DNA of 8,674 bases from an uncultured Eubacteriales bacterium (lineage in GTDB: Bacteria; Bacillota; Clostridia; Oscillospirales; UBA644). Shown piece by piece: positions 6,398-8,674 of this stretch. The position numbers and the translations under genes are program-made. The first letter of the stretch is position 1; every line of letters starts with the position of its first letter. The DNA lies in assembly GCA_959604355.1 (NCBI GenBank), contig CAUHAO010000037.1, forward strand, positions 1-8,674, in the 5' to 3' direction. Below the pieces are notes generated by a model. It saw only the letters and a program-made list of their open reading frames with translations. It was not told the origin of the DNA and did not search any database.

Positions 6398-7783
6398 TTA
6401 CTGCGCTTTTGCCTCTCTGAAAAGGAACGCTTCGCCGACTTCGCATTTTACGGTATAAACGCCGTCTTTAAGTTTTACTCTCTTGCAGCTTTCAGCGGTC
6501 TTCCACTCGCCTGTTTCAGCGTCGAACCATTCAAGGGTAATGCCGGAAATCTTATACTGGGAATATCTCTGAGAAGTTTTCACAGGATCGTACCAAACTC
6601 TGCCGTCGCAGATGAAGAATGAGTCGTCATCAAAGAAAGTAACTATGCTTTTATTCTGAGGCTCGTTCTCCCATGTGAGGTGGTCTGCGAGAACGCCGTA
6701 ACCCGTGTAAGGAGTTGTGTAGGTGTCTGTTGCGGCAGGATTAATATGGAACACTTTATCAACGGTCTTGCCGAACATTTCTTTGCCGAGAACATTTACG
6801 GCAGGAATGTTTTTTTCAAGCCAAGTCGTAGCATTATGAGCGTTCCAGTCATCGTTTACCACAGAGTTGCTGGAAGTACCTTCATCGTAATAAGCAAAGA
6901 AGCATATCTGCTTTGCGCCGTAAGCAAGAGCAGTATCTGCAATATAGCGAACACGTCTTTCGTCGAGTTTGCCAAAATCGTTAAAAGGAGTAAACTGAAC
7001 GACGGCCTTGACCTGAACGCCGTATTTCTGAGCTGCTTTGAGAATGATCTCAAAGTTATTGAAGCGGGTAAGATCACCTTCGTCGATAAGCCAAAAGTCA
7101 TTGTTCCAACCGGAACCGATATCGTAATGGAAGAAGCTCAGATACGCGGGACGTACCGTGGTCATGAACTTCTCGACATATGCCTCGTAGCCTTCATTGC
7201 CGCCGGTATAACCGTAATCGGTAGAGAATACATAGTTCGGATAGATGTTAATGTTTGTCGTTCTTGCGGTATCAAGTTCCGCAAAAGCGTTAACAAGATA
7301 AGAGAGGACCTCGAATTTGCTCTCGGGAACGCCGTCTGCAAGCTCCCAGCAAACTATATGATCGCAGCCCTTATATTCTTCAACGATTGTTCTTACGGTC
7401 TCATATACGGTTTCCTTATCCGCATTCTTCTTTACAAGTTCCGTAACTCTGGGGTCAATGACTGCCGCGGTCTTGCCATGTTCTGCAAGAATAGGCTCAA
7501 CTTTTTCCTTAAAATAAGCACCGCCTTCGGCATTTTCCATTTGCAGTTGAGTGAAGCCGACAGCATTTATAGTATTCATATGCTTCTCGGTATCCTCAAC
7601 AAGCATCTTTGCTGTGGGGCCATTGATAAATGTGGTATAAAACGCATCAATTCCGGGACGCTCGGCGACTATGGGGTCGTCGGTAGGGTGCTCTGTGGGC
7701 TTAGGATCTGTATTACACGCCGCAAAAGAAGAAACGCAGAGAATCAGCGCCAGGAAGAGCGCGATATGCTTAAAAAATTTCAT
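6398..7783 (-). CDS. Lipoprotein with a probable TIM-barrel glycoside hydrolase-like domain
   Basis: The 461-residue protein starts with a lipoprotein signal: Lys-containing n-region, hydrophobic stretch 6-19, then SSFAAC with Cys23 as the lipid-attachment residue. The -3 position is Phe rather than the usual Leu/Val. A Thr/Pro/Asp-rich linker (24-42) leads to an alternating strand-helix region (about 45-330) typical of a TIM barrel. Landmarks are CWELADGVP (145-153), NINIYPNYVF (177-186), RPAYLSFFHYDIG (211-223) and QICFFAYYDEG (292-302). These recall glycosidase-like proteins whose usual forms are LxDEP and LSFDHYP; here the DEP is replaced by DGVP, so catalytic competence is uncertain. Residues 375-461 look like a beta-sandwich. 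It lies 20 bases after the DUF4838 gene and presumably acts with it on the cell surface. Its ribosome site, GAAAGG (7797-7802), is 13 bases from the ATG and so weak. It could also be a glycan-binding protein rather than an enzyme. Confidence 0.7.
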   Translation of the reverse strand: MKFFKHIALFLALILCVSSFAACNTDPKPTEHPTDDPIVAERPGIDAFYTTFINGPTAKMLVEDTEKHMNTINAVGFTQLQMENAEGGAYFKEKVEPILAEHGKTAAVIDPRVTELVKKNADKETVYETVRTIVEEYKGCDHIVCWELADGVPESKFEVLSYLVNAFAELDTARTTNINIYPNYVFSTDYGYTGGNEGYEAYVEKFMTTVRPAYLSFFHYDIGSGWNNDFWLIDEGDLTRFNNFEIILKAAQKYGVQVKAVVQFTPFNDFGKLDERRVRYIADTALAYGAKQICFFAYYDEGTSSNSVVNDDWNAHNATTWLEKNIPAVNVLGKEMFGKTVDKVFHINPAATDTYTTPYTGYGVLADHLTWENEPQNKSIVTFFDDDSFFICDGRVWYDPVKTSQRYSQYKISGITLEWFDAETGEWKTAESCKRVKLKDGVYTVKCEVGEAFLFREAKAQ

Positions 7784-7803
7784 ATCTTTGTATTAACCTT
7801 TCA

Positions 7804-8674
7804 TTAAAATCTTGAAGGATTGGCCTTATATGTACTTTCGTCAAAGTCGGCACCGTTTTCAGATCCGATGCGGACTCCGTATTCGATCAACTTATCTACG
7901 ACATCAACTTTATGCTTGAAAAAGTCGACCTGCATATATCTGTTGGCTATAAGCTTCCATATTTCATAGCTCAGACGGCTGCAGCGAACATTTATAAGTT
8001 GTTCTTCTGTCTGCGCCGCAGCTTCCGCAGCATCCCACAGAGAGTCTGCATATTCAACCTGCTCGTTTGTCAGAGACAGTGAATCCGTCGGATAAGTATT
8101 TACGCAGTAAATATGAATATCTTCCGTTGCGTCGGTAATGAGCTGGATGTAATTATATATATTTTCCCATCCGTCTCCGTAATAAGCCTTCATAAAGCCT
8201 TTTGTTTCGGCGTCAATGTCAACGTAGGGATCCCACAGAAGTTTCGCATAGAGGTAGCATTTCAAATCGCCGAATTCAGCGGAACGGGGCTGGTTGTGAG
8301 AGCCGAGTATCCTCATGGCGAAAACGCCGTTCTCAACTAGGAACTGCATATTCGGCTGCATAACGTCGAAGTTTGCCCAAGGTGTGAGGTAATATCTGTA
8401 ACAGATGTTGTAGTCCCATACGTAGATGTGGCTTGTAAGCTTACCCCAACCGTAGAGATCTTCTGCAAACTTAGTCGTCTCCGTGCATTCATCAAACGGG
8501 TGAGAGAAGCACGCGTCATTGGAGCAAAGCACTATCATGACGTTATCTTCGGGTTTAGTATCGCACGGAGTGGTGGTAAATCCGTATGCAAGAGTGCTTA
8601 TCATAACATCGGGATAGACTTTCGCGACACGGCGTGCGATTTCGTTGACAAAACGTATGTTTAGCTCCGAAACA
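7804..8674 (-). CDS. DUF4838-domain protein, N-terminal part cut off by the window edge
   Basis: The frame is open to the window edge. The 289 visible residues begin inside a domain, and the first in-frame ATG (8604) falls in the middle of it, so the true start lies outside. The sequence matches what I know of DUF4838, a domain found in carbohydrate-active proteins, often after a GH67-like N-terminal region. Features are ELNIRFVNEIARRVAKVYPD (3-22), ISTLAYGFTTTP, a conserved-looking VLCSNDACFSHPF with two Cys, HIYVWDYNICYRYYLTPWAN, MQPNMQFLVENGV, and KCYLYAKLLWDPYVDID. After the domain come about 110 helical residues with no extra binding module. Any signal peptide or catalytic domain would lie in the missing part. 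It is co-directional with, and 20 bases from, the lipoprotein gene, consistent with one glycan-related operon. The biochemical role of DUF4838 is not established to my knowledge. Confidence 0.8.
   Translation of the reverse strand, partial: VSELNIRFVNEIARRVAKVYPDVMISTLAYGFTTTPCDTKPEDNVMIVLCSNDACFSHPFDECTETTKFAEDLYGWGKLTSHIYVWDYNICYRYYLTPWANFDVMQPNMQFLVENGVFAMRILGSHNQPRSAEFGDLKCYLYAKLLWDPYVDIDAETKGFMKAYYGDGWENIYNYIQLITDATEDIHIYCVNTYPTDSLSLTNEQVEYADSLWDAAEAAAQTEEQLINVRCSRLSYEIWKLIANRYMQVDFFKHKVDVVDKLIEYGVRIGSENGADFDESTYKANPSRF

Noticed and set aside
5577..6458. 293-residue open frame on the plus strand
   Set aside because: It is antisense to the GH29 gene and runs through the fucosidase promoter and the terminator; composition is not protein-like.
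7793..7804. Three-codon reading frame (ATG AAA GGT TAA, minus strand) between the DUF4838 and lipoprotein genes
   Set aside because: It overlaps the DUF4838 stop as TAATG but is too short to be meaningful; most likely a chance product of the stop codon next to the GAAAGG ribosome site.
6680..7807. 375-residue open frame on the plus strand
   Set aside because: It mirrors the lipoprotein gene, which has a signal peptide, lipobox and family-like motifs; the antisense frame has none.

Overview
The window looks like chromosome from an anaerobic Firmicute, probably an uncultured gut clostridium (Oscillospirales or Christensenellales type). This is inferred from near-consensus sigma-A promoters, AGGAGG-like ribosome sites, short hairpin terminators, the gene repertoire and a lipoprotein signal. 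The window alone does not give a species.

The left half (about 105-4843) is read rightward and is mostly housekeeping. mscL and a trimeric-type purine nucleoside phosphorylase lie 18 bases apart and end at a clear hairpin terminator (1368-1404). A strong promoter (TTGATT, 17 bases, TATAAT; 1488-1516) then starts a three-gene unit. It holds a phosphofructokinase, a lipoate-protein ligase joined to it by a TAATG stop/start overlap, and a PHP-domain metal-dependent hydrolase 17 bases further on. A 12-base-pair hairpin (4866-4894) separates this unit from the convergent genes.

The right half (4908-8674) is read leftward and concerns glycan breakdown. Furthest upstream is a DUF4838 protein whose start is cut off by the window edge. 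It is followed 20 bases later by a lipoprotein with a probable TIM-barrel glycosidase-like fold. These end at a perfect 28-base palindromic terminator (6355-6382). Just beyond it a consensus promoter (TTGACA, 17 bases, TATAAT) drives a signal-less GH29 alpha-L-fucosidase. A plausible reading is surface handling of a fucosylated glycan by the lipoprotein and DUF4838 protein, with fucose release inside the cell, but no transporter or fucose pathway gene is in view.

I saw no tRNA, rRNA, CRISPR array, insertion sequence, phage gene or toxin-antitoxin pair, and no convincing new multi-gene system. The most unusual feature is the phosphofructokinase. It has Cys at the position that normally separates ATP-using (Gly) from pyrophosphate-using (Lys) enzymes, Asn in place of a substrate-binding Arg, and few of the residues of the E. 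coli allosteric site.
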